The notes beneath the pieces are model-generated. The model did no database searches, was not told where the DNA came from, and saw nothing but the letters and a program-made list of their open reading frames with translations. A DNA stretch of 33,937 bases, from positions 1-33,937 of the forward strand of contig NZ_JAMBNX010000016.1 in the NCBI RefSeq assembly GCF_023715325.1, in the 5' to 3' direction. The stretch is from Agromyces mediolanus. GTDB lineage: Bacteria > Actinomycetota > Actinomycetes > Actinomycetales > Microbacteriaceae. Made by a program: the position numbers and the translations under genes. Of the stretch, positions 16,498-22,125 are shown piece by piece; the stretch's first letter is position 1; every line of letters begins with the position of its first letter.

Positions 16498-16809
16498 GTG
16501 CACACCCTCACAGAAACCGACGTCGCCGCCCTCCTCGACGACCTCGCCCGACTCCTCCCCTTCCCCACGACGCTCTACACCGACATGGGCGCGGATAGCT
16601 GGGCCCCTCAGCTCTACTTCGGCCCCGTCGACCCGTCATCAGACCTCGCCGCACACCGGGCCGGGATCGACGCCGACACCGTGCGCCCGGTCTGGTGGAT
16701 CGACCTCGACGGCGGAACGCGAACGATCCTCCTCGACGAGGTATCCCCCGACGACGTGTGGAACGTCGCCGCCCGAATCGTCACGCTCTACACCGAACAC
16801 CGGCAATAA
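16498..16809 (+). CDS. Hypothetical acidic protein
   Basis: 103 residues from GTG at 16498, with ACAGGAG 7-8 bases upstream. An acidic protein with a Trp-rich centre (PVWWIDLDGGTRTILLDEVSPDDVWNVAARIVTLY); no membrane segment and no motif I recognise. It follows the DUF6349 gene by 27 bases and is probably co-transcribed. Its stop codon lies inside a copy of the regional motif (16801-16820), and a 400-base non-coding stretch with several hairpins follows. Function unknown. Confidence 0.75.
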   Translation: MHTLTETDVAALLDDLARLLPFPTTLYTDMGADSWAPQLYFGPVDPSSDLAAHRAGIDADTVRPVWWIDLDGGTRTILLDEVSPDDVWNVAARIVTLYTEHRQ

Positions 16810-16820
16810 CTCCAATACCG
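16801..16820. promoter_or_regulatory. Leading-region motif, copy 3 (diverged)
   Basis: CGGCAATAACTCCAATACCG shares its first 12 bases exactly with the perfect copy at 15801 but has a diverged right half (CAATACCG). It overlaps the stop codon of the upstream gene and opens the long non-coding gap. Confidence 0.6.
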
Positions 16821-16901
16821 CTACGCGGCCCAACGCAATAGGGTGGGTCGCGTCGGCGGCCTAGTCCGCGTCCCCCAGCGAGACACGCAGCCCCGGCACC
16901 C

Positions 16902-16945
16902 GCTCCCCGCCGCCACGTCGCCCCCCAGACCGCGCGGCGGGGAGC
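16902..16945. repeat. 12-base inverted repeat in the 16810-17217 gap
   Basis: GCTCCCCGCCGC at 16902-16913 and its exact reverse complement at 16934-16945, with a 20-base spacer. It can form a very stable stem. The 408-base gap holding it has no plausible gene. Confidence 0.7.
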
Positions 16946-16961
16946 CTCTACAGCGGCCGAC

Positions 16962-17007
16962 GCCGGACGGAGCCGGCGCCGGCTAACGGACGGCCGGACG
17001 GAGCCGG
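16962..17007. repeat. Direct repeat GCCGGACGGAGCCGG x2
   Basis: The 15-mer occurs at 16962-16976 and 16993-17007, a 31-base period, and each copy is itself partly palindromic (GCCGG and CCGGC ends). It lies just upstream of the terminator and element B. It could be protein-binding iterons or nested stems. Confidence 0.6.
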
Positions 17008-17017
17008 CCGACTGCAG

Positions 17018-17038
17018 GGGCCTGTCGGCCCGTTCTTT
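17018..17038 (+). terminator. Terminator-like hairpin before element B
   Basis: GGGCC-TGTC-GGCCC followed by GTTCTTTT, the counterpart of the hairpin at 14649-14669. Confidence 0.55.
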
Positions 17039-17197
17039 TGCCGTGAAGCCTTCGGCAGCGTACGGTCGGCCAACCTGCGCGCTAGTGCTTTCGCGGCATA
17101 TCCTCCCTCGCTGCGCTCAGTCCGGTATTCCACGGTCACTAGCACTCCGGCCGCCCTCCCTAGCGGCGAATGAATTCGCCTTCACGGCAAAAAAACG
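17031..17197. repeat. Structured intergenic element B (second copy)
   Basis: 167-base non-coding element with the same 20-base ends as element A (17031-17050 and 17178-17197). The left 42 bases match element A at 41 positions. The middle is different in sequence and shorter but again self-complementary: GCTAGTG near 17083 pairs with CACTAGC near 17138. The hairpin beside the right arm is GGCGAA-TGAA-TTCGCC, whose stem differs from the GGCGG/CCGCC stem of A yet still pairs. It lies directly before the glutaredoxin gene. Confidence 0.8.
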
Positions 17198-17217
17198 AGG
17201 GGTGGGAGGATTACCAA

Positions 17218-17466
17218 ATGGAAGCGCTAACCGTCTACACGACCGGCCCGCAGTGTGGGAAGTGCCGCATGACGAAGATGATGCTCGACAGCAAGGGCGT
17301 CCCCTACGTCGAGGTGAACATCACCGAGAACCCCGACGCGCGCGAGTACGTCACCGAGGAGCTGGGCTACACCGTGGCCCCCGTTGTCGTCGTCGACGAT
17401 GACGATCATTGGTGCGACCTCCGACCCGACCACATCGAGCGGGTAGCCGCTCACTTTGCCGCCTGA
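17218..17466 (+). CDS. Glutaredoxin/NrdH-like protein
   Basis: 82 residues, a complete thioredoxin-fold glutaredoxin of NrdH type. It has the redox motif CGKC at 13-16 after the first strand (ALTVYTTGPQCGKC), a helix, a second strand (PYVEVNITENPD), and the conserved TVAPVVVVDD cis-proline loop. Such proteins are dithiol reductants for ribonucleotide reductase or other targets. Glutaredoxins of this kind are frequent on actinobacterial plasmids and phages, where they may support DNA synthesis. ATG at 17218 is preferred because GGAGG lies 8 bases upstream; an in-frame ATG at 17170 lies inside element B. A copy of the regional motif follows the gene. Confidence 0.88.
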   Translation: MEALTVYTTGPQCGKCRMTKMMLDSKGVPYVEVNITENPDAREYVTEELGYTVAPVVVVDDDDHWCDLRPDHIERVAAHFAA

Positions 17467-17473
17467 CACCCGT

Positions 17474-17509
17474 AGTAAATAACTCTATTACCGCTTATAC
17501 TGGTAATAC
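17474..17509. promoter_or_regulatory. Leading-region motif, copy 4 with extra half-site
   Basis: AATAACTCTATTACCG (17478-17493) followed by CTTATACTGGTAATACC, which holds a -10-like TATACT (17496-17501) and an additional GGTAATACC half-site. It ends 17 bases before the next ATG. Confidence 0.7.
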
Positions 17510-17526
17510 CTACCCAAGGAGGAACC

Positions 17527-17943
17527 ATGAACGCTCGCAAGCTGACCCCGTATGACCGAGGCACCCGCCTAGAGCCGCAGCTCTGGCCGCTCGGGGATGA
17601 CCCCGACAGCTACGGCCGGGTCGACTTCGACAACGACGAATCGGCAACCGTGCTGACGGCCTACGTCGAGCGCGAGGGCGACGGCTACGCGATGCACGTC
17701 GCGGGGATGGCCGAGCCCCTGAGCCTGGTCGTCGACGGCGGCGGGCGCGTCGTCCCGGTCGACGCCGAGCTGTGCGCAGGCATCGACGAGCTGCTGGACA
17801 CGGCCCGCCGAGGCCGCGAGGACTTCGAGCACCAGGCGAGCTACGGCGACTACACCGCCGAGGATCGCGCGGCCGCCGATCGCCGTTGGCTGCTGGCCCA
17901 GAAGGTGGCCGAGCTGCTGCGCGGAGAAGCCGAAAAGGCTTGA
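17527..17943 (+). CDS. Hypothetical protein
   Basis: 138 residues, acidic, no membrane segment. The N-terminal part has a beta-rich pattern (TRLEPQLWPLGDDPDSYGRVDFDNDESATVLTAYVEREG, then PLSLVVDGGGRVVPVDAELC). The C-terminal part is helical and charged (YTAEDRAAADRRWLLAQKVAELLRGE). I do not recognise the family. A strong AAGGAGG lies 6 bases before ATG at 17527. It stands alone between two motif copies, so it is probably transcribed from its own promoter as part of the region's shared regulon. Confidence 0.75.
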   Translation: MNARKLTPYDRGTRLEPQLWPLGDDPDSYGRVDFDNDESATVLTAYVEREGDGYAMHVAGMAEPLSLVVDGGGRVVPVDAELCAGIDELLDTARRGREDFEHQASYGDYTAEDRAAADRRWLLAQKVAELLRGEAEKA

Positions 17944-17944
17944 C

Positions 17945-17981
17945 CATAATAGAGTCATTTACTACAATAGAGTTATTACCG
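17945..17981. promoter_or_regulatory. Leading-region motif, copy 5 (tandem)
   Basis: Two adjacent copies in inverse orientation: ATAATAGAGTCATT (17946-17959) and CAATAGAGTTATTACCG (17965-17981). The second ends directly against the GAGGAGG ribosome-binding site of the next gene (ATG 17993). A factor bound here would block either transcription or ribosome access. Confidence 0.7.
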
Positions 17982-17992
17982 AGGAGGACAGC

Positions 17993-18253
17993 ATGACCAC
18001 TCAGACCATCACCGTTACCCGGCTTGCCGATCTGCGATTCGGTGATCGGATCAAGAGCTGGGACGGCCGCCCCTACAACCCGCCCCGCCGCGTCGTGTCC
18101 GAGCTGGGGACGATTACCGCCGGTTCGCCCGTGCAGGGCGTCCGCTTGCAGAACCCCGACCCCACGAGCCCTATCGAGCTGGTGCTGTACCCGTCGCAGA
18201 TGGACGGCCGCAGATTGGAGGTTGAGCGCGAAGCATTCGACCCGGCAGAATAA
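17993..18253 (+). CDS. Hypothetical small protein
   Basis: 86 residues with a beta-rich pattern (VTRLADLRFGDRIKSWDGRPYNPPRRVVSELGTITAGSPVQGVRLQNPDPTSPIELVLYPSQM), suggestive of a small barrel, but with no recognisable family signature. GAGGAGG lies 7 bases before ATG at 17993. It is followed by the SSB gene and flanked on both sides by copies of the regional motif, the downstream one overlapping its stop codon. Function unknown; context suggests an establishment or DNA-metabolism accessory. Confidence 0.7.
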   Translation: MTTQTITVTRLADLRFGDRIKSWDGRPYNPPRRVVSELGTITAGSPVQGVRLQNPDPTSPIELVLYPSQMDGRRLEVEREAFDPAE

Positions 18254-18282
18254 CACTATTAGCGGCAACACCTGTAATACCG
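18249..18282. promoter_or_regulatory. Leading-region motif, copy 6 (before ssb)
   Basis: AATAACACTATTAGCGG (18249-18265) overlaps the preceding stop codon; a half-site TGTAATACCG follows at 18273-18282. The ssb ATG is at 18301. The full-site-plus-half-site arrangement repeats that seen at 17474-17509. Confidence 0.65.
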
Positions 18283-18300
18283 ACCGAAGGAGAAGAACCC

Positions 18301-18684
18301 ATGAGCTACATCACCCGCACCGGCAACCTGGCCGCGACGCCCACCCTCCGCGAGGGGGATAACGGCCCGTACGCCTACGCCCGCGTCCTCGTCAGCGACC
18401 GCATCCGCCAGGAGGACAACAGCTACACCGACGGTCCCACCGTCGCCTACGACGTCGCCGTGAGCGGCAACCAGGCCGTGAACCTCGTCGAGGTGGCGGA
18501 GCAGTCGGGCAACGTCCGCGTGACGTTCTCGGGCCGCTACCGCGTCACCGAGTACAAGGGCGAGCAGGGCACCCGCTTGCAGCACGAGGTCCGAGCCGAT
18601 GAGGTCGCGGTCAGTCTGCGCGGGCAGAGCGTCCGCGTCGTCGGCAAGCCCGTCGCCGACCAGGGCGACGACACCCCGTTCTGA
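18301..18684 (+). CDS. ssb: Single-stranded DNA-binding protein
   Basis: 127 residues with an OB-fold of SSB type: the N-terminal ITRTGNLAATPTLREGDNGPYAYARVLVSDR strand pattern, VAYDVAVSGNQAVNLVEVAEQSGNVRVTFSGRYRV, then QHEVRADEVAVSLR. It ends in a short acidic tip DDTPF, close to the DDDIPF tail that recruits DNA-processing proteins. It lacks the long Gly/Pro-rich linker of host SSB, so it is a compact plasmid version. Its likely task is coating transferred single strands and aiding replication. AAGGAGAAG precedes ATG at 18301. Location with ardC in a motif-linked cluster fits a conjugative leading region. A strong hairpin follows the stop. Confidence 0.9.
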   Translation: MSYITRTGNLAATPTLREGDNGPYAYARVLVSDRIRQEDNSYTDGPTVAYDVAVSGNQAVNLVEVAEQSGNVRVTFSGRYRVTEYKGEQGTRLQHEVRADEVAVSLRGQSVRVVGKPVADQGDDTPF

Positions 18685-18691
18685 CCGACTG

Positions 18692-18723
18692 GGGGAGGGG
18701 CGGCCGCAGGGCTGCCCCTCCCC
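18692..18723 (+). terminator. Strong hairpin after ssb
   Basis: GGGGAGGGGC and GCCCCTCCCC, 10 paired bases with a 12-base loop, starting 7 bases after the ssb stop. No T-tract. It separates ssb from the following tiny gene. Confidence 0.75.
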
Positions 18724-18753
18724 GTCGTGACGTCGAGAGAGAGGCACGCGAGC

Positions 18754-18870
18754 ATGACCAAGACCGAATTCTGCCTGTGGGGCATCGCCGCGATTCTGGG
18801 CGTGTGCGCCGCGATCCTGTGGCTCGTGCAGCCGACCACGATCCCCGACGACTTCTGGCTGCGTCACTGA
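18754..18870 (+). CDS. 38-residue single-pass membrane peptide
   Basis: Tiny ORF. It begins MTKTEF, has a hydrophobic helix at about 7-25 (CLWGIAAILGVCAAILWLV) and ends in a short polar tail with WLRH. GAGAGAGAGG lies about 10 bases before the ATG, and the reading frame fills the gap between the ssb terminator and the parA promoter. Small size makes coding status uncertain, but the ribosome-binding site, GC-rich third positions and clean membrane helix are in favour. Function unknown. Confidence 0.55.
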   Translation: MTKTEFCLWGIAAILGVCAAILWLVQPTTIPDDFWLRH

Positions 18871-18886
18871 GCATCCCGCATCACCG

Positions 18887-18916
18887 TCAATAGCTGTATT
18901 AGAGTTGTTCCCGTCA
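18887..18916. promoter_or_regulatory. Leading-region motif, copy 7 (before parA)
   Basis: AATAGCTGTATT (18889-18900) overlaps a second copy ATTAGAGTTGTTCCCG ending at 18914. It lies about 18 bases before the parA ATG at 18933, so partition appears to share control with the leading region. Confidence 0.6.
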
Positions 18917-18932
18917 ACGGAGGTATTTTCTT

Positions 18933-19730
18933 ATGACCGCTCGAATCCTCGCCCTCTGCAACCAGAAGGGCGGCGTCGGCAAGAGCACGACGTTATTCCA
19001 GCTCGCCCGCGCCGCGGTGCTCGCCGGTCGCCGCGTGCTGGCCGTCGACAACGACCCGCAGGGCAACCTCACGAGCAACATCACGGCCGAGGAGGTCGAC
19101 GCCGAGCAGGCGGGCCTGGCCGACGTCCTGAGTACCCGCGCCGACGACACCATGCGCGACGTCATCGTGCCGGGACTGTGGCCCGGCCTCGACGTCGTGC
19201 CGACGTCCGGGGCCACGCTCGGGAACGTCCGGGACGAACTCGTCATAGCCGGCGCCGGCCGAGAGGTTCGGCTGCGCGAAGCGCTGGCCCAGGTGATCGA
19301 GGACTACGACCTGATCCTGATCGACTCCGCGCCATCCCTCGACCAGCTCACGATCAACGCCCTCACGGCCGCCGACGCGGCCGTGATCGTCACCCACACC
19401 AAGAAGTGGAGCCTTGACGGACTCGGGCAGCTCCTCGACACGATCGGCAACGTCCAGCGGTACTACAACCCCGGACTGAGCGTCGCCGGAATCATCGTCA
19501 ACCAGCACGAAGAACGCACCGTCGGCGGGGCCGCCTGGCTCGACGAGCTCCGCGCGGCCGCCGAGGGCCGCGGGCTGCGCCTGATCGGTCGACCCATCCC
19601 CAAGCGCGTCGTGATCGCAGACGCCACCGAGGCCGCGCGCGGCCTCGACGAGTGGGGGAGTGCCGAGGCAACCGCGCTCGGAGCGATCTACGCCGAGCAC
19701 CTGGCAGCTATCGAAGGAGATCCCTCATGA
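18933..19730 (+). CDS. parA: Plasmid partition ATPase ParA
   Basis: 265 residues, standard small ParA (type Ib-like, without an N-terminal DNA-binding domain). Deviant Walker A KGGVGKST at 12-19, switch I region DNDPQGNLT, and Walker B YDLILIDSAPSLDQLT are all intact. It drives plasmid segregation by ATP-dependent patterning on the nucleoid together with its DNA-binding partner. That partner is the next gene, overlapping by ATGA. GGAGG lies about 9 bases before the ATG. This ParA is clearly distinct from the MinD-like ATPase of the transfer operon. Lack of the N-terminal helix-turn-helix implies that autoregulation falls to the partner or to the motif at 18887-18916. Confidence 0.93.
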   Translation: MTARILALCNQKGGVGKSTTLFQLARAAVLAGRRVLAVDNDPQGNLTSNITAEEVDAEQAGLADVLSTRADDTMRDVIVPGLWPGLDVVPTSGATLGNVRDELVIAGAGREVRLREALAQVIEDYDLILIDSAPSLDQLTINALTAADAAVIVTHTKKWSLDGLGQLLDTIGNVQRYYNPGLSVAGIIVNQHEERTVGGAAWLDELRAAAEGRGLRLIGRPIPKRVVIADATEAARGLDEWGSAEATALGAIYAEHLAAIEGDPS

Positions 19731-20131
19731 ACCGTCCCACCCCCCGCAAGTCGAGCCTGTCGAGCGCGAGCCCGTTCGATCACCCCACGGCCCCGGAGGC
19801 CGCCCAGGAGGCCCCCGCAGTGGCTCCCGCCTCCACTACGCCCGCCCCGGCGGCCAAGAGCGCCACAGAGCCGCTGAGCGCCGCTGAGAAGGGGGAGAAG
19901 CCCGGCAAGCCCCCGAAGATCACGATCTACCAGCACCCCGACGACTCCGCCCGGATGCGCGGCGCGATTGTTGCCTACATGCGCCACGTCGGCATGACCA
20001 ACCTGTCGAAGTTCGCCAACGAGGCAATCATGGAGAAGGTCGAGCGACTGGAAACTCAGTACAACGAGGGGAAGCCGTTCGAGCCCGTCGGCCCGGGCGT
20101 GCTCACCGTCGGTCGACCGATGGGGGAGTGA
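19727..20131 (+). CDS. Partition partner, probable ribbon-helix-helix centromere-binding protein
   Basis: 134 residues. The first 60 are Pro/Ala/Ser-rich and disordered. The C-terminal part (PPKITIYQHPDDSARMRGAIVAYMRHVGMTNLSKFANEAIMEKVERLE) has the strand-helix-helix pattern of ribbon-helix-helix DNA-binding proteins, which serve as ParB analogues for ParA proteins lacking a helix-turn-helix. A flexible N-terminus that stimulates ParA is typical of this class (ParG/ParR type). ATG overlaps the parA stop (ATGA), and its own stop overlaps the next start (TGATG). The centromere is expected near, and the AT-rich repeats before parA are candidates. No sequence test of binding is possible here. Confidence 0.8.
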   Translation: MNRPTPRKSSLSSASPFDHPTAPEAAQEAPAVAPASTTPAPAAKSATEPLSAAEKGEKPGKPPKITIYQHPDDSARMRGAIVAYMRHVGMTNLSKFANEAIMEKVERLETQYNEGKPFEPVGPGVLTVGRPMGE

Positions 20132-20661
20132 TGACCATGACCGCCAGGCGGCCGCTACGGCGTCCTCCGGTATCCGCAGCGCTGACGACCCGCACAGGGA
20201 TTCAGGCACGCTGGGGATCGGTGAGCGTCACACCGGAGCACATCGCCAGGATGCAGGGTAGCTTGACGGCTGCCATCCACGTCTACCCGCCCGGTATGAC
20301 CACCACAGCTCGCCGTCTCGTTCACTTGCGACAGCTCGTGAACTCGTGGAGCGGCGTCATCATGGGCACGCTGATCCTCGCCGCCGGTACCGCACTCGGC
20401 GGTTGGTGGCCCGGGACCGCGCTCGCACTGGCGCTGCTTGCGATCGGCTACGTCGCCCTCATGCTCGGCACTCGACGGGATGCCGCAAGGGTTCGTATCG
20501 TACGCGTTCACGCGCACCGCGGCGGAATGTCTGATACGAGTCTGTTCGAGGTTGTAGGCGCACAGTTGGATGCTCTCGACGGTGCCGATCTTTCGCCCGT
20601 CGAGTACGAGGCCGAGTGGTGGCGCATCTACGAAGCTCTCGACCGACCGATAGGGGAGTGA
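20131..20661 (+). CDS. Two-helix membrane protein of the par operon
   Basis: 176 residues. The N-terminal 65 residues are basic (TARRPLRRPP, RWGSVSVTPEHIARMQGSLTAAIHVYPPG). Two adjacent membrane helices lie at about 72-110 (VIMGTLILAAGTALGGW, GTALALALLAIGYVALML), followed by a cytoplasmic or exterior domain ending in YEAEWWRIYEALDR. No family recognised. The ATG at 20131 overlaps the stop of the ribbon-helix-helix gene by one base, so it is coupled to the par operon. Codon usage here is slightly less GC-biased than in parA, which may mean separate origin. Function unknown. Confidence 0.7.
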   Translation: MTMTARRPLRRPPVSAALTTRTGIQARWGSVSVTPEHIARMQGSLTAAIHVYPPGMTTTARRLVHLRQLVNSWSGVIMGTLILAAGTALGGWWPGTALALALLAIGYVALMLGTRRDAARVRIVRVHAHRGGMSDTSLFEVVGAQLDALDGADLSPVEYEAEWWRIYEALDRPIGE

Positions 20662-20665
20662 TGAC

Positions 20666-21130
20666 ATGACGAGGCTGAACTATGCCGCTCGAGAAACCTT
20701 GCAGCTCGCAGGGCTGACCTCGCGCCAGTGGGCGCAGCGCCACGGCTATGCCTCCGCGGCCGAGTGGCGCGGCGATGAATGCGGATGCCCGGATGACCGA
20801 TGCATCGGCTACCACCACGACGCCGAGGAAGAGTGCGGATGCCTCCCGGCCCTCATCAACGAGCTGCGCCGCGATGAGCGCAAGCTGGCCGACGCGCGCC
20901 CGGTGTGGGCCGCGCACGTGCGCGCTACCGAGAGCGGAACCCCCGAGGATCGCGCAGCAGCCGAGTTGCTTGTAGCCGCATGGGTCGAGGAGTACGCGGC
21001 GGGCGCGACCTGGCACGCGCTCAGCGACTCGCCCCGCGGCATCGTCTACCGCAACCAGTGGAACGACTCGACCTGGCTCCTCTACGACGCCGATCGCGAC
21101 TCGATCGAGACGGCCGAAGTCACCAGGTAG
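20666..21130 (+). CDS. Hypothetical protein with cysteine cluster
   Basis: 154 residues. The N-terminal segment (LAGLTSRQWAQRHGYASAAEWRG) resembles a helix-turn-helix-like or Rep-associated helix pair. Residues 37-58 contain five cysteines and two histidines (DECGCPDDRCIGYHHDAEEECGC), a likely metal-binding knot. The C-terminal half is acidic with several Trp. I do not recognise the family. ATG at 20666 has GGGGAG 8 bases upstream; an earlier ATG at 20661 runs into a stop after two codons. It is the last gene of the par operon and converges with the minus-strand gene ending at 21133, only 2 bases away. Confidence 0.7.
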   Translation: MTRLNYAARETLQLAGLTSRQWAQRHGYASAAEWRGDECGCPDDRCIGYHHDAEEECGCLPALINELRRDERKLADARPVWAAHVRATESGTPEDRAAAELLVAAWVEEYAAGATWHALSDSPRGIVYRNQWNDSTWLLYDADRDSIETAEVTR

Positions 21131-21132
21131 GG

Positions 21133-21411
21133 CTACGGCGTCCGCTGCACTGGAGTCACCGCAGACGCCCAGACCCACGCGCGATACTCCGTCTCGCGGA
21201 TCGAGAACACCACGCCGACGGCATCCGCCGTCCACCGCACCGCTACCGCGTCGACGAGCAGAGGCTTCGGCCCGAACCGCACCCAAGCTCGCACCGGCTT
21301 GGGTCGAGGGTCGATCGTCAACGGTTCGGAGTCCAGCCGCAGCTCCTCCGGCGTGAGCGACTGCAACGGGCCAGCACTCACGACCGTCTGTTCCAAGATG
21401 CGCTCATTCAT
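21133..21411 (-). CDS. Hypothetical protein, possibly starting upstream at a non-ATG codon
   Basis: 92 residues from ATG at 21411 (MNERILEQ). Beta-rich: PKPVRAWVRFGPKPLLVDAVAVRWTADAVGVVFSIRETEYRAWVWASAV. The frame remains open upstream, and the preceding residues GSNKRYADHYDRL look like real protein; I recall this segment as the N-terminus of similar actinobacterial and phage proteins. A GGGGAGGAG site stands 6 bases before an ATC codon at 21453-21451, where an ATG would be expected. Either ATC is used as a rare start or the gene lost its start codon and is poorly expressed. Function unknown. It converges with the par operon. Confidence 0.65.
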   Translation of the reverse strand: MNERILEQTVVSAGPLQSLTPEELRLDSEPLTIDPRPKPVRAWVRFGPKPLLVDAVAVRWTADAVGVVFSIRETEYRAWVWASAVTPVQRTP

Positions 21412-21491
21412 CAGACGGTCGTAGTGATCCGCGTATCGCTTATTGCTCCCGATGGCCGACTCCTCCCCGGCCAGGATGAGACTACCGCTAT

Positions 21492-21507
21492 TCGAACATG
21501 TGTTCGA
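21492..21507. promoter_or_regulatory. LexA (SOS) box
   Basis: TCGAACATGTGTTCGA, a perfect 16-base palindrome matching the actinobacterial LexA operator consensus (TCGAAC-N4-GTTCGA). It lies 67 bases before the start of the small membrane protein at 21575. DNA damage, or ssDNA during conjugation, would be expected to induce that gene. Confidence 0.8.
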
Positions 21508-21574
21508 TGAAACCGCAGGCGCGCACCTAGTCGGGCCTGACCGAATGTCAGAGGATCGAGAGAGGATGGATCAC

Positions 21575-21856
21575 ATGAAGGACAAAGCGATCGACGAGCT
21601 GCCCCAGGGGCACCCCGCCTGGATTGCTGCCTACGCGGGAGTGGTGATCGGCGGGCTAGTAGTGCTCGGCTGGTTTCTCATTCGCCTGTTCGAGGCCGCC
21701 CACCAGGAGGGCCGGTTCCCGTCCCTGTTCGAGCTGCTGACGGTCGAGAACATCTTGATCGGGGCCGGCCTGTTCGCCGTCCCGATGATTGCCGGGCTGA
21801 TCGTCGTGCAGCTCGTCGCGAGGGGCCGGAGGCGTCGCCACCTGATCGCGCGATAG
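21575..21856 (+). CDS. Small two-helix membrane protein under a LexA box
   Basis: 93 residues with membrane helices at about 15-36 (WIAAYAGVVIGGLVVLGWFLIRLF) and 60-82 (ILIGAGLFAVPMIAGLIVVQLV), and a basic C-terminus RGRRRRHLIAR. ATG at 21575 is chosen because GAGAGAGG lies 9 bases upstream; an ATG at 21566 directly abuts that site. A perfect SOS box lies upstream, so expression is probably damage-induced. SOS-controlled small membrane proteins elsewhere include cell-division inhibitors and toxins, but no sequence similarity is claimed. Confidence 0.65.
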   Translation: MKDKAIDELPQGHPAWIAAYAGVVIGGLVVLGWFLIRLFEAAHQEGRFPSLFELLTVENILIGAGLFAVPMIAGLIVVQLVARGRRRRHLIAR

Positions 21857-21921
21857 CGATCCGCCCGCGCCGCGGTGCGGACGTGTCCGATACGCTCCCG
21901 GAAGCTCTGGGGGGAGTTTCG

Positions 21922-22125
21922 ATGACTGAGCGGGTGGCCGAACAAGTGCGGCGACTGCTGCACGAGCAGCCGGAGCTTGAAGTCGTGTTCACCGATGCGC
22001 TCACCGCCGACAGTTACCTCCACAGTGGGCGCAGCGGCCGCCCAGTGCTGTTCCTGCACACGGCGCACCGCCAGCTCGTTGACGAGCTGCGCGGCCGCGG
22101 TGATGACCCCGGCCGACCGCACTAG
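21922..22125 (+). CDS. Mini-protein, paralogue of the convergent gene at 22122-22319
   Basis: 67 residues: MTERVAEQVRRLLHEQ, then VVFTDALTADSYL, RPVLFLHTAHRQLVDELRGR. This pattern matches the opposite-strand neighbour almost position by position (FTDALTADSYL with FVDAITVDSHL; FLHTAHRQLVDELR with FVHPQHREVVDELR). A compact alpha/beta domain is likely; the family is unknown to me. GGGGAG precedes ATG at 21922 by 6 bases. Its TAG stop lies in the palindrome CTAG, which also supplies the stop of its convergent paralogue. It follows the SOS-boxed gene by 65 bases. Confidence 0.7.
   Translation: MTERVAEQVRRLLHEQPELEVVFTDALTADSYLHSGRSGRPVLFLHTAHRQLVDELRGRGDDPGRPH

Noticed and set aside
14661..17197. 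Elements A and B as insertion sequences or a CRISPR array
   Set aside because: There is no transposase, no evident target duplication and no regular repeat-spacer pattern; only two related copies with structured interiors.
17940..18905. TAGAGT within the motif as a standard -10 promoter box
   Set aside because: No -35 element stands at a usual distance (TTGACC at 17940 is 22 bases away) and the opposite motif orientation lacks it, so a general promoter assignment is not supported.
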